Assembly (NCBI RefSeq): GCF_036195045.1
Contig: NZ_CP108100.1
Location: forward strand, 7,254,001-7,318,000
Origin: Streptomyces sp. NBC_00236
Lineage (GTDB): Bacteria > Actinomycetota > Actinomycetes > Streptomycetales > Streptomycetaceae
Length of the DNA stretch: 64,000 nt
Reading direction: 5' to 3'
Under the pieces are notes generated by a model. That model saw nothing but the letters and a program-made list of their open reading frames with translations. It had not been told where the DNA came from and did not search any database. Both the position numbers and the translations under genes were made by a program. This document shows, piece by piece, positions 42,579-51,763 of this stretch (position 1 is the stretch's first letter; every line of letters starts with the position of its first letter).

Positions 42579-44858
42579 ATGACCCGCGCCACCACGGTGC
42601 GGGCAGTTCTGGCTGCGGCCGTGCTGCTCGTCTCCGTGCTCATCACGCTGACCATGTCCCCCAGACTCGGCCTCGATCTCCAGGGCGGCACCCGCATGGT
42701 GCTGCAGGCCAAGGACTCCGACACCGCGAAGGCCGACCGGGAGAGCACCGACCGCACCCTGGAAGTGCTGCGCAAGCGCATCGACTCGCTCGGTGTCACG
42801 GAGCCGACCCTGACCCGTTCCGGCGAGGACCGGATCATCGTCGAACTCCCGGACGTCCAGGACCCGCGCAAGGCCGCCGACGTCATCGGCAAGACCGCCC
42901 AGCTCACGTTCCACGCCGTCCAGGGCCCCGGCGACCCGGCCGGCGGTGGAACGGCGCTCCCCGACGAGGAGGGCCGCACCCTCGCGCTCGGCCCCGCCGC
43001 GATCTCGGGCGCGGGAGTCAAGGAGGCATCCGCCGCGTTCGACGCCCAGCAGGGGGCGGGGTGGTCCGTCTCCCTCGACTTCCACAAGGACGCCGGCCGG
43101 GACTGGACCCGGCTGACCGGGGACGCGGCCTGTCACCCCGTCCAGGACGAACGGCGCCGCGTCGCCATCGTCCTCGACAAGAAGGTGATCTCCTCGCCAC
43201 AGGTCTCCCCGACCGTCGCCTGCAACACCGGACTGCCTTCCGGATCCACCCAGATCACCGGCTCCTTCAGCGCCGACGAGGCCCGTGAACTCGCCCTGCT
43301 GATCCAGGGCGGAGCGCTGCCCGTGCCCGTCGAGATCGTCGAGCAGCGGACGGTCGGCCCGACGCTCGGCGCCGACGCCATCGACGCCAGTGCCCGTGCC
43401 GCCGTCATCGGGGCCGCGGCCACGGCGCTGTTCATCACCGTCGTCTACCGGCTCTTCGGCGCCCTCGCCGCCGTGGCCCTCGGCGCCTACGGGGTGATCT
43501 CGTACGCCGCTCTGGTCGCACTCGGCGTCACCCTCACCCTGCCCGGACTGGCCGGGTTCGTCCTGGCCATCGGGATGGCGGTCGACGCGAACGTGCTGGT
43601 CTTCGAACGGGCCAGAGAGGAACACGCGCTGCGCCCGGGCAAGTCGCTGCGCACCTCGCTCACCGCCGGGTTCCGGCACGCCTGGAGTGCCGTCGCCGAC
43701 TCCAACGTGACGACGCTCATCGCGGCGGGCCTGCTCTTCTTCCTCGGATCGGGACCGGTCAAGGGCTTCGGCGTGACCCTGGGCATCGGCGTCCTCGCGT
43801 CGATGTTCTCCGCGCTCGTCATCGCCCGCGCCCTCACCGAGACGGCGGCCCGTTCGCGGTTCGTCAGTGACTACCGGGGCGTCAACGGCATCGCCAGTCC
43901 GGGCCGGGTCCGGACCTGGATCAACCGCCGTGATCCGCAGCTGATGCGTACCCCCCGGCGCTGGCTGCTCATCTCCGCCGCCCTGATCGCGGTCGCCGTG
44001 GCGGGCATCCTGGTACGCGGCGTCAACCTGGGCGTCGAGTTCACCGGCGGCCGTCTCGTCGAGTACTCCACCAGCCGCCCCGTCGACGTGGAGAGCGCGC
44101 GCGCCGCGCTCGCCGGTGCGGGGTTCGGCGACGCCGAAGTCACCACGGCGGGCGCCGGCGACATCTCCGTGCGCACCGGAGACCTCGACAACCACGACGA
44201 GTACGCCCTGCGCGCCGCCCTCGCCGAGGAAGGCGGCGAGACCACCAAGGTGCGCGACGAACTCATCGGGCCCAGCCTGGGCGACGAACTGCGGCGCAAC
44301 GCCCTGATCGCCCTGGCCATCGCGGTGCTCGTCCAACTGGGCTATCTGGCGATCAGGTTCCGCTGGACGTTCGCCGTCGCCTCCGTCGGGGCGCTCGTCC
44401 ACGACGTCGTCATTCTCGTCGGGGCCTTCGCCTGGCTGGGACGCACCGTCGACGGCATCTTCCTGGCCGCGCTCCTCACCGTCATCGGGTACTCGGTCAA
44501 CGACTCCGTCGTGGTGTTCGACCGGGTCAGGGAGCTGTGGGCGAAGGCACGCAGAAAGCCGTTGTCCGAAGTGGCGAACCGGGCTGTCCTGCAGACCGTC
44601 CCCAGAACCGTCAACACCGGTATGGGCGCCCTGTTCATCCTCGTCGCACTGGCGGTGCTGGGCGGAGACTCCCTCGCGGACTTCGCCCTCGCCCTGCTGA
44701 TCGGCATCGTGGTGGGTACGTACTCGTCGGTCATGACGGCCGTCCCTGCCGCCCTCCTCCTGGAGCGCGGCAGCAAGGCCCCGCCGCCCGCGCACACCCC
44801 GCGCAAGATGTCCGGGGCCGGGCGCCGGCATCCGCTCGACAACGGGGCGCGTGTGTAG
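42579..44858 (+). CDS. secDF: Fused SecDF protein translocase accessory subunit
   Basis: This 759-residue membrane protein combines SecD and SecF, which use the proton gradient to pull exported proteins through SecYEG. The SecD half shows PRLGLDLQGGTRMVLQ, the large periplasmic P1 domain (residues about 30-255) and six helices with GFVLAIGMAVDANVLVFERA. The SecF half starts near RRWLLISAALIAVAV, with GVNLGVEFTGGRLVEY and VIGYSVNDSVVVFDRVRE. GGAGG lies before ATG 42579. Streptomyces usually keep a separate secD-secF pair elsewhere, so this is probably an additional fused copy. It forms a unit with the two preceding genes. Confidence 0.93.
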   Translation: MTRATTVRAVLAAAVLLVSVLITLTMSPRLGLDLQGGTRMVLQAKDSDTAKADRESTDRTLEVLRKRIDSLGVTEPTLTRSGEDRIIVELPDVQDPRKAADVIGKTAQLTFHAVQGPGDPAGGGTALPDEEGRTLALGPAAISGAGVKEASAAFDAQQGAGWSVSLDFHKDAGRDWTRLTGDAACHPVQDERRRVAIVLDKKVISSPQVSPTVACNTGLPSGSTQITGSFSADEARELALLIQGGALPVPVEIVEQRTVGPTLGADAIDASARAAVIGAAATALFITVVYRLFGALAAVALGAYGVISYAALVALGVTLTLPGLAGFVLAIGMAVDANVLVFERAREEHALRPGKSLRTSLTAGFRHAWSAVADSNVTTLIAAGLLFFLGSGPVKGFGVTLGIGVLASMFSALVIARALTETAARSRFVSDYRGVNGIASPGRVRTWINRRDPQLMRTPRRWLLISAALIAVAVAGILVRGVNLGVEFTGGRLVEYSTSRPVDVESARAALAGAGFGDAEVTTAGAGDISVRTGDLDNHDEYALRAALAEEGGETTKVRDELIGPSLGDELRRNALIALAIAVLVQLGYLAIRFRWTFAVASVGALVHDVVILVGAFAWLGRTVDGIFLAALLTVIGYSVNDSVVVFDRVRELWAKARRKPLSEVANRAVLQTVPRTVNTGMGALFILVALAVLGGDSLADFALALLIGIVVGTYSSVMTAVPAALLLERGSKAPPPAHTPRKMSGAGRRHPLDNGARV

Positions 44859-44876
44859 CTCCGCGCTCTGCAGGGC

Positions 44877-44914
44877 CGTCGTCCCTGCGCCGTTCGGGCG
44901 GCGCAGGGACGACG
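44877..44914 (+). terminator. Strong terminator after secDF
   Basis: CGTCGTCCCTGCGCCG (44877-44892) and CGGCGCAGGGACGACG (44899-44914) make a perfect 16-bp stem with a 6-nt loop, 18 bp after the stop. Confidence 0.88.
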
Positions 44915-44988
44915 CGCCCCGGCCGCGCCCGTCGCGGGGGACACGACGGGACCATCCTGATCAACCGTCCCGCGATCGGAGCGCGCCC

Positions 44989-45744
44989 GTGCCGATGCCC
45001 GTGCCCGTAGTGCTGCGTGAGGCATGGGCCACCCTCGTACCGGACATGAACGACCGGCACGGGCCGTTGCCGCCGCTGATGCTCGCCCTGACCGTCGTCA
45101 CCGGGCTGGTCGACGCCGTCAGCTATCTGGAACTGGGCCGGGTATTCGTCGCGAACATGACCGGGAACGTGGTCTTCGCCGGGTTCGCCTTCGCCGGAGC
45201 TCCCGGATTCTCCCTGGTCGCCTCGTTCGTCGCGCTCGGCGGGTTCGTGGCCGGGGCGGTGACCGGGGGACGGTTCGTCCACCGGTCCCACGCACACCGC
45301 GGTCGCATGCTGCTCCACGCACTGTGTGCGGAGACGGTGTGCGTCCTGGCCGCTCTCGTCGTCACGCTCGTCTCGGGCGGTCCGTACACCGGCGGTGTGC
45401 GCTTCACCCTCATCGCGCTGCTCGCCCTGGGCCTCGGCCTGCAGAACGCCGTCGCGCGGGCACTCGCCGTCCCCGACCTCAAGACGACCGTGCTCACGCT
45501 GACCATCACCGGAATCGCCTCCGACGGACGGCTCGCCGGAGGGCCGGGCGGCAAGGCGGGCCGCCGGGTCCTCTCGGCGGCCGCCATGCTGGCCGGAGCT
45601 CTCGTCGGCGCCATGGGCGTCCTGCACGGACACCCGGTCCTGCCGCTGGTGCTGGCCGTGGTGATCCTCGCCGTGGCCTGCCTGGCCGCCTGCGTCCTGG
45701 CCCGGGCGGACGCCCCGTGGACCCGGCCCGTCGTCAGTCGATGA
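44989..45744 (+). CDS. YoaK/DUF1275 family membrane protein
   Basis: This 251-residue protein has six predicted helices. The family motif LTVVTGLVDAVSYLELGRVFVANMTGN is present in full (key residues D-A-x-S-Y and A-N-M-T-G-N). Later come FTLIALLALGLGLQNAVAR and LTLTITGIASD. DUF1275 proteins are conserved membrane proteins of unknown, possibly transport, function. GTG 44989 is preferred because GGAG lies seven bases before it; ATG 44995 is possible. Its 3' end overlaps the convergent HTH gene by 11 bp. Confidence 0.88.
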   Translation: MPMPVPVVLREAWATLVPDMNDRHGPLPPLMLALTVVTGLVDAVSYLELGRVFVANMTGNVVFAGFAFAGAPGFSLVASFVALGGFVAGAVTGGRFVHRSHAHRGRMLLHALCAETVCVLAALVVTLVSGGPYTGGVRFTLIALLALGLGLQNAVARALAVPDLKTTVLTLTITGIASDGRLAGGPGGKAGRRVLSAAAMLAGALVGAMGVLHGHPVLPLVLAVVILAVACLAACVLARADAPWTRPVVSR

Positions 45745-46543
45745 GCGACCGCAGATGTGCGGCGGTGGCCGCGTCCGCCGGCAGCAGCGTCTCGATGGCC
45801 AGTTCCGCGACCGTCACGTCCATCGGGGTGTTGAACGTGGCGATGGAGGCGACGAAGGAGAGCACCTGTTCTCCGTGCTCGATCACCAGGGGCAGGGCGA
45901 AGGGCACCGAGGACGACGGCGCGCACCGGTCCGCCTCACCCGCCGCCCCGTCCGGTACGGGATAGCCCGCGACCTCCTCGTACAGCGCACGCAGCTCCGC
46001 CGAACGGACCAGCGCGATCTGACGCTCCATCTGGGCCAGCAGATCGGCCCGCCACTCCCGCAGATTGAGGATGCGCGGGGCCAGGCCCTCCGGGTGCAGG
46101 GTGAGCCGCATCGCGTTCAGCGGCGGGGCGAGCAGATGATCCGCCACCCCGTCCAGCATCCGGGTCATCCCCTGATTGGCCGCCACCACGGTGTACAGGC
46201 CGTCGACGACGAACGCCGGGTACGGGTCGTACCCTTGGAGGAGCCGCTCCAGGCCCTCCCGCAGCGCGCCCATCGCCGGGTCGTCGAGAGCGGTCTCCGT
46301 GAAGCGCGGGGCGTAACCGGCTACCACCAGAAGGGCGTTGCGTTCCCGCACCGGCACCTCCAGATGGCCGGCCAGCCGCAGGACCATCTCCTCGCTGGGG
46401 CGGGAGCGGCCCGTCTCGATGAAGGAAATGTGCCGGGCCGAGGAGTCGGCCCGCAGTGCCAGCTCCAGCTGGCTGATCCGGCGCCGCTCCCGCCAGCTGC
46501 GCAGCAGCGGCCCTACCCCCGTGTCAAGCGCGACAGTTGTCAT
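45734..46543 (-). CDS. XRE-type regulator with MmyB-like ligand domain
   Basis: This 269-residue regulator has an N-terminal helix-turn-helix (LRSWRERRRISQLELALRAD, SARHISFIETGRSRPSEEMV). Its C-terminal MmyB-like PAS-type domain has DPYPAFVVDGLYTVVAANQG, LNAMRLTLHPEGLAPRILN and AIATFNTPMDVTVAELAIE. This family pairs with oxidoreductases or methyltransferases and binds fatty acids in structural work. It is divergent from the pterin dehydratase gene, 60 bp apart. Confidence 0.9.
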   Translation of the reverse strand: MTTVALDTGVGPLLRSWRERRRISQLELALRADSSARHISFIETGRSRPSEEMVLRLAGHLEVPVRERNALLVVAGYAPRFTETALDDPAMGALREGLERLLQGYDPYPAFVVDGLYTVVAANQGMTRMLDGVADHLLAPPLNAMRLTLHPEGLAPRILNLREWRADLLAQMERQIALVRSAELRALYEEVAGYPVPDGAAGEADRCAPSSSVPFALPLVIEHGEQVLSFVASIATFNTPMDVTVAELAIETLLPADAATAAHLRSLID

Positions 46544-46603
46544 ACCGAGACCGTAACGTCACCGGCATCGTCGACCGAACCCCGCTAGTGAGGGAGCCAC
46601 CGC

Positions 46604-46909
46604 ATGCCCGCCGCACCACTGCCGAAGGACGAGATCGAGCGCCGGCTGCGCGACCTGCCCGGCTGGACGCTGGAAGGGGACCGGATCACCCGCACCTACC
46701 GGCTCCCGTCGCATTTCGCCGCCGCCGCACTCACCGTGCACGTCGCCCGGATCCAGGACGAGCTGAATCACCACTCCGACCTGACGCTCGGATACAACAC
46801 CGTCGCCCTGTCCGTGAACTCCCACGACGCGGGCGGCAGGGTCACCGAGAAGGACCTGGCCCTGGCCGCCGCGGTCGAGGACGTCGCCCCCGGACACGGC
46901 GCGGAGTAG
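46604..46909 (+). CDS. 4a-hydroxytetrahydrobiopterin dehydratase (PCD/DCoH-like)
   Basis: This 101-residue protein has the PCD pattern: LPGWTLEGDRITRTYRLPSH, VHVARIQDELNHHSDLTLGY (the catalytic histidine pair) and NTVALSVNSHDAGGRVTEKD (the third His region). It regenerates the pterin cofactor of aromatic amino acid hydroxylases by dehydrating the 4a-carbinolamine. In many bacteria without such hydroxylases it has molybdopterin-related or unknown roles. GAGGGAG precedes ATG 46604. It is divergent from the MmyB-like regulator. Confidence 0.9.
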   Translation: MPAAPLPKDEIERRLRDLPGWTLEGDRITRTYRLPSHFAAAALTVHVARIQDELNHHSDLTLGYNTVALSVNSHDAGGRVTEKDLALAAAVEDVAPGHGAE

Positions 46910-46922
46910 GCCCGCCAGGCGG

Positions 46923-47885
46923 TCAGGACGCGGCACCGAAGCGGGGGTGCGCGGCGAGCCAGCGTGTGTAGCTGTCGCTGCGTTCCACCGCCTGGGCGTA
47001 CGCCGCCCGGGTGTACCCGCTCACCGCTCCGGCCGCCGCCGACGCGGCAGCGGACCGGGGGTGCCAGCCCAGCAGATGGCGCCAGCTGAGCGGCGAGCCG
47101 GTCACCGGACGGGTCACCACGCCCGGCGTCGGCGGGAACGTCGCCCGGCACAGTCCGACCGCCCGGCCCACCTGCACCAGATGGACGACGGACGCGGTGT
47201 CCGTCTCGTACACCGACACCGGGCTGAAGCCGGCCCGTGCGCAGGCGGCCACGAAGCAGTCCGCGAAACAGCCGTCGCCGGGCACATCGACCCAGCACTC
47301 GTCGGCCAGCGCGGAAAGCTCCAGTTCGGCCTCGCCGGCCAGCGGGTGGCCCTCCGGCAGCATCACGAAGACCGGGTCGACTCCGATGACCTGCCACTCC
47401 AGCCGGTCGGCGGCCGGCGGCGGACTCTCGCCGCACGCCCCGATGAGGACGAAGTCCAGTCGGCCGTCAACCAGTTGAGAGGCCAGTTCGGTCACCGACC
47501 AGGCGGTGTACGTGGACACCGGAGCCGTCGGGTGTGCCGCGGCCAGCCGGTCGACGAGCCCGCCGAGCAGCGGTCCGTGCGTGCCGCCCAGCCGGAACCG
47601 CTCCATGGCACCCCACGCGTTGGCGAACCGCACCGCCTCCTCCTGGAGCTCGCTGACCGCGGGCAGTACCACCCGCGCCCGCTCCAGCACCAGTTCGCCC
47701 AACAGCGTCGGCCGCGCACCCGTGTGGTCCCGGTCGAACAACGGGCCGCCCAGCGCCTTCTCGATCCGCCGCAGCTGCGCACTCAGCGCAGGCTGGGCGA
47801 GCCCGAGCGCGGCGGCCGCCTTGGTGAGGCTCCCGGTGTCGGCGATGGCACGTACCGTTCGCAGATGGCGCAACTCCAGCTCCAT
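46923..47885 (-). CDS. LysR-family transcriptional regulator
   Basis: This 320-residue regulator has the N-terminal HTH (LRHLRTVRAIADTGSLTKAA, then LGLAQPALSAQLRRIE) and the LysR co-inducer domain (RFRLGGTHGPLLGGLVDRL, DFVLIGACGESP, VGRAVGLCRATF). The start codon lies inside a dyad of LysR-box form (47884-47898), so the protein may repress its own translation or transcription. It is divergent from a methyltransferase 225 bp away. Confidence 0.9.
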   Translation of the reverse strand: MELELRHLRTVRAIADTGSLTKAAAALGLAQPALSAQLRRIEKALGGPLFDRDHTGARPTLLGELVLERARVVLPAVSELQEEAVRFANAWGAMERFRLGGTHGPLLGGLVDRLAAAHPTAPVSTYTAWSVTELASQLVDGRLDFVLIGACGESPPPAADRLEWQVIGVDPVFVMLPEGHPLAGEAELELSALADECWVDVPGDGCFADCFVAACARAGFSPVSVYETDTASVVHLVQVGRAVGLCRATFPPTPGVVTRPVTGSPLSWRHLLGWHPRSAAASAAAGAVSGYTRAAYAQAVERSDSYTRWLAAHPRFGAAS

Positions 47886-47898
47886 AACCGCAAGTTAT
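47884..47898. promoter_or_regulatory. LysR box at the lysR start codon
   Basis: ATAAC-CGCAA-GTTAT (T-N11-A form, perfect 5-bp arms) overlaps the LysR ATG (47885-47883). A second dyad TTGCC-CGCT-GGCAA follows at 47907-47920. Confidence 0.55.
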
Positions 47899-48110
47899 GG
47901 CCCAGTTTGCCCGCTGGCAATCGGGACCGGGTGATTCGGCGGTCCGGCTTCGCCGACCGGGCATGTCTCGATGACGGCAGGACCCGCGGTTCGGCCGGAT
48001 CGTGGACAGGCCCGCAGCTCTGTCCGAGGGCCGGCTGTCGCGCTCGGCCGCACCGGCCCGGCCCGGATGTTCGCCGTAGCACGCCTGCACCGTGTTCTAG
48101 AGTCGTTCGA

Positions 48111-48851
48111 ATGCTGAACTACGACGACGAGGCTGCCGTCTACGACGCCACGCGCGGTGGCGTGCCCCGGGCGGAGGCGGCCGCGGATGCGGTGCTCGGC
48201 TTGGTCCCGCCCGCCGCCCGCACCCTGCTCGACATCGGCTGCGGTACGGGGATCGTCACCGAGCGCATCGCCGGTGGCCGACCCGGCCTGCGAGTGCTCG
48301 GCTCCGACGCCGCCCACGGCATGGCCCGGCTCGCGCGGCAGCGGGTCGCCGGTGTGGTGCTCGCAGACGCGCGCCGGCTGCCGCTGCCCGATGCGGTGGT
48401 CGACGCGGTGACGGCCGTCTGGCTGCTGCATCTGCTGCGCGAGGAGGGCGCCGCGCGAGCGGTGGTGGCGCAGGCGGCCCGGGTGCTGCGGCCCGGCGGC
48501 GTGTTCGTCACCACGGTCGACAAGGACGCGGGGCACGACGTCGGCAGTGACATCGACGAGGCGTTCGCCCCATACCTCGCGCCGACCCCGTCCGACGGTA
48601 CGGAGCGGATCATCGAGTTCGGCGCCGCGCACGGCCTCGACGTGGTGGGCAGTGCCGTGTTCCGGGGGCACGGCCAGGGACGGACCCCGCTGAGCGCCGC
48701 CCGCGGGGTGCGGCGCGGCTACTACGCCTCGCGCCTCGCCCTGCCAGGCGAGGCGGCCGGGCAACTGGTCCGGATCCTGGCCGCCCTGCCCGGACCCGAC
48801 CGCCGGCGCGCGGACCCGCAGTACCGGCTGCTGGCGTTCCGCCGCCGGTAG
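48111..48851 (+). CDS. Class I SAM-dependent methyltransferase
   Basis: This 246-residue methyltransferase has RTLLDIGCGTGIVTERIA, RVLGSDAAHGMARLA, LADARRLPLPDAVVDAVTAV and RVLRPGGVFVTTVD, all typical of the ubiE/arsenite-type small-molecule group. It begins LNYDDEAAVYDATRGG, a common start of such Streptomyces enzymes. Acceptor unknown. The divergent LysR protein may control it. Confidence 0.85.
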   Translation: MLNYDDEAAVYDATRGGVPRAEAAADAVLGLVPPAARTLLDIGCGTGIVTERIAGGRPGLRVLGSDAAHGMARLARQRVAGVVLADARRLPLPDAVVDAVTAVWLLHLLREEGAARAVVAQAARVLRPGGVFVTTVDKDAGHDVGSDIDEAFAPYLAPTPSDGTERIIEFGAAHGLDVVGSAVFRGHGQGRTPLSAARGVRRGYYASRLALPGEAAGQLVRILAALPGPDRRRADPQYRLLAFRRR

Positions 48852-48880
48852 CCCACGGCCGGCGGCGCCCCACCATCGCC

Positions 48881-49747
48881 CTACGCGTCCCAGGCGCCGT
48901 CCCGCGCCGCCTCGGCGGCGAACGCGGCGAACGGCTTCGGGTCGCGGCCCAGAGCCTGCTTGACCCCGTCGGTCACCGGCGCGTTGTGCCCGTCCAGCAG
49001 AAACGTGAACAGCCCGGCGAGGAACCCCGCTTCGGCCTCCGGGACCCCGTACTGCTGGAGCATCGCCGCGTACTGAGGACCCGTCACCGCGACGTAGCGC
49101 ACCTCGCGCCCCGTCGCGCCGGTGAGTTCGGCGGCGGCCTCGGCGAAGGTCAGCGCCCGGGGGCCGGTCAGTTCATGGACCGTGCCCCCGCCGCCGTCCC
49201 CGCAGAGCGCCGCGACGACCACATCGGCCAGGTCGTCGACGTCCACGAACGGCTCTGCGGATCCGCCCGCGGGGAACACCACCTCACCGCTCAGCACCCC
49301 GTCGAGCAGTGCACCCTCGCTGAAGTTCTGCGCGAAGAACGCCGAGCGCACGACCGTGAGTTCGGCATCGCCCGCAGCCGCGCGCAACGCCTCCTCCGCC
49401 ACCACTGCCTGGGGTTCGCCCCGCCCCGAGAGCAGCACCAGCCGGCGCACGCCGCAGTGTCGGGCGATCTCCCCGAAGGTACTCATCGCCTCCGGCGCGC
49501 CGGGCGCCGCGAGATCGGGGTAGTACGCGACGTACGCCGCGTCCGCGCCGCGCAGCGCGGCCTCCCACCCGGACGGGTCCGCCCAGTCGAACGGCACCTC
49601 GCCGCTGCGCGATCCGGCCCGCACCGGCACCCCGCGCGCCGCCAGCCGCTCGGCCACCCGGCCGCCCGTCTTGCCGGTCCCGCTCGTCACCAGTACCGGG
49701 CGCGCGGCGGGGACTTCCTGCTTCTGGTTCTCCGTGTTCCGTGTCAT
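48881..49747 (-). CDS. NmrA-like NAD(P)-binding protein
   Basis: This 288-residue atypical short-chain reductase or sensor has PVLVTSGTGKTGGRVAERLA as the dinucleotide loop, an RAGSRSGEVPFDWADP stretch and FAQNFSEGALLDGVL. VDVDDLADVVVAALC and HELTGPRALTFAEAAAEL follow. It lacks the Y-x-x-x-K active site of classical reductases, as NmrA-like proteins do, so it could be a quinone or redox sensor. The AraC regulator is divergent, 81 bp away, and probably controls it. Confidence 0.88.
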   Translation of the reverse strand: MTRNTENQKQEVPAARPVLVTSGTGKTGGRVAERLAARGVPVRAGSRSGEVPFDWADPSGWEAALRGADAAYVAYYPDLAAPGAPEAMSTFGEIARHCGVRRLVLLSGRGEPQAVVAEEALRAAAGDAELTVVRSAFFAQNFSEGALLDGVLSGEVVFPAGGSAEPFVDVDDLADVVVAALCGDGGGGTVHELTGPRALTFAEAAAELTGATGREVRYVAVTGPQYAAMLQQYGVPEAEAGFLAGLFTFLLDGHNAPVTDGVKQALGRDPKPFAAFAAEAARDGAWDA

Positions 49748-49828
49748 GGCTCAAGACTCTCCGCCCAGCCCCGCGCGCTCCATCCCCGAGCCGCTCAGCT
49801 CCCTACGCGTACGTCTACGCTGCCCTCC

Positions 49829-50773
49829 ATGGACGCACTCGCGGGACTGCTGGACGGGCCGCGGGCCCGGGGCGCCTTTCTGCTGCGGATGGTGATGGAG
49901 CCGCCCTGGTCCGTACGGATCGAGGACCGGGCCCCGCTCTGTCTGATGTCCGTGACAGCCGGCGAGGCATGGATCGTTCCCGTCGCGGGCGCCGAACCCG
50001 TGCTGCTGCGCCCGGGAGACCGGGCCGTCGCGCGCGGACCGGAGCCGTACACCGTCGCGGACCTGCCGGACACCGCACCCCGCGCGCGGATCGGCCCCGG
50101 CGGCACCTGCACCACCCTGCACGGGGAGCCGCTGGCGCAGTCGATGGACCTGGGGGTGCGTACCTGGGGCAACGCACGGGACGGTTCGACGACCGTGCTC
50201 GTCGGCACGTACCTGCTGGAGGGCGAGATCAGCGGACGGCTGCTCGACGCGCTGCCCCCGCTGCTCGTCCTGCCCTCCGCCGGCCGGCCGGGACCGCTGC
50301 CGGCACTGCTCGACGACGAGATCGCGCGGGACGAGCCGGGTCAGAGCGTGGTCCTGGACCGCCTGCTGGACCTCCTGCTGATCGACGCCCTGCGCACCTG
50401 GTTCTCCCGGCCGGGCGCGGAGGCCCCGGCCTGGTACCGGGCCATGGGGGACCCCGTCGTCGGCCTGGCGCTGAGGCTGCTCCAGAACGAACCCGCCCAC
50501 CCCTGGACGGTGGCAGCGCTGGCCGCCCGGGCCGGGGTCTCCAGGGCCGGGCTGGCCCGGCGCTTCACCGAGCTCGTGGGGGAGCCCCCGATGGCCTATC
50601 TGACCGGCTGGCGCCTGGCCGTCGCGGCGGATCTGCTCCGTGAGACGGACGCCACCGTCGAGGCGGTGGCCCACCAGGTCGGATACAGCCAGGCGTTCGC
50701 CTTCAGCACCGCCTTCAAACGCGTCCGCGGGGTCAGCCCGCAGGACTACCGGAAAGGCGGCGGCTTGCCGTAA
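49829..50773 (+). CDS. AraC-family transcriptional regulator (cupin type)
   Basis: This 314-residue regulator has an N-terminal cupin (AraC_binding_2-like: APLCLMSVTAGEAWIVP, VLLRPGDRAVARGPEPYTV). Its C-terminal double HTH reads WTVAALAARAGVSRAGLARRF and AVAHQVGYSQAFAFSTAFKR, ending in the typical VSPQDYR. This class usually controls a neighbouring reductase in response to electrophiles or solvents, here the divergent NmrA-like gene. ATG 49829 matches the family start (MDALAGLLDGPRARGAF). Confidence 0.9.
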   Translation: MDALAGLLDGPRARGAFLLRMVMEPPWSVRIEDRAPLCLMSVTAGEAWIVPVAGAEPVLLRPGDRAVARGPEPYTVADLPDTAPRARIGPGGTCTTLHGEPLAQSMDLGVRTWGNARDGSTTVLVGTYLLEGEISGRLLDALPPLLVLPSAGRPGPLPALLDDEIARDEPGQSVVLDRLLDLLLIDALRTWFSRPGAEAPAWYRAMGDPVVGLALRLLQNEPAHPWTVAALAARAGVSRAGLARRFTELVGEPPMAYLTGWRLAVAADLLRETDATVEAVAHQVGYSQAFAFSTAFKRVRGVSPQDYRKGGGLP

Positions 50774-50820
50774 CGGCAACAAAGTTTGCGCCCCGGCCGC
50801 GCCGTGGTGACGCTGTTCCC

Positions 50821-51753
50821 ATGAGCAACCACACCGGACACCGCCACCACGACGCCGGCCATGCGCACGATCACCAGCACGGCGGCACGCAGGGACACCA
50901 CCACGGACCCAGCGACCCCGACTGGGACGTCATGGGCCCGCTGCTGGAACAGAACGCCGAACTCAGCAGCGAGCAGTACACGCAGGCGGCCCGCTGGATC
51001 GCCGGCCTGCCCGACGCACCGAAGGTGCGCAGGGTCCTGGACATCGGCAGCGGGCCCGGCGTGATCTCCTGTCTGCTGGCCGAGGCGTTCCCCGACGCGG
51101 AGGTCGTCGCGGTCGACGGCACCCCGGCCCTGCTGGAGCGCACCCGCGCCCGCGCCGAACGGCTCGGGCTCGGGGACCGGGTCGCCACCCTGCACGCCGA
51201 ACTCCCCGGCGAGCTCGCGGGGCTGGGGCGGGCGGACCTGATCTGGGCGGGCAACACCCTGCACCACATGGGCGATCAGCGCGCGGTGCTGGCCGGCTTC
51301 GCCGCCCTGCTGAACCCCGGCGGGACCGTCGCGCTCGTCGAGGGCGGGCTGCAGCCGCGTCAGCTCCCGCGCGACCTCGGCTTCGGCCGGCCCGGCCTGG
51401 AGGCCAGGATGGAGGCGGTGCAGGCCGAGCTCTTCGAGGAGATGCGGGCGGACCTGCCCGAGGCGCGGCGGGAGAACGAGGACTGGGCCGCCCTCTTCAC
51501 CGCGGTGGGCCTCGCCCCGCAGGGCACCCGCAGCTTCCTGCTCGATCTGCCGGCACCGCTGGGCGACGTGGCGCGTGAGCACGTCGTGGCCGAACTCACC
51601 CGCCGCCGCGACGGGCTGCGCGACCGGCTCGCCGCCGACGACATCGCGGTGCTGGACCGGCTGCTCGACCCCGAGGACCCGGCCGGACTGCACCGGCGCC
51701 CCGACACCTACCTGCTGCTGGCCCGCACGGTCCACCTGGGCCGTCGCGCCTGA
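50821..51753 (+). CDS. Methyltransferase with histidine-rich N-terminus
   Basis: This 310-residue class I methyltransferase has VLDIGSGPGVISCLLAEAF for SAM, VVAVDGTPALLERTRARAE, IWAGNTLHHMGDQRAVL and LLNPGGTVALVEGG. The first 30 residues contain eleven histidines with Asp/Gly/Gln (GHRHHDAGHAHDHQHGG), resembling the metal-binding tails of zinc or nickel chaperones. Metal binding or metal-dependent activity is plausible. Only 47 bp separate it from the AraC gene on the same strand. Confidence 0.85.
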   Translation: MSNHTGHRHHDAGHAHDHQHGGTQGHHHGPSDPDWDVMGPLLEQNAELSSEQYTQAARWIAGLPDAPKVRRVLDIGSGPGVISCLLAEAFPDAEVVAVDGTPALLERTRARAERLGLGDRVATLHAELPGELAGLGRADLIWAGNTLHHMGDQRAVLAGFAALLNPGGTVALVEGGLQPRQLPRDLGFGRPGLEARMEAVQAELFEEMRADLPEARRENEDWAALFTAVGLAPQGTRSFLLDLPAPLGDVAREHVVAELTRRRDGLRDRLAADDIAVLDRLLDPEDPAGLHRRPDTYLLLARTVHLGRRA

Positions 51754-51763
51754 GCGGGAGAGC

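Noticed and set aside
42573..44831. 752-codon frame antisense to secDF
   Set aside because: Shadow; SecDF motifs on the plus strand are unequivocal.
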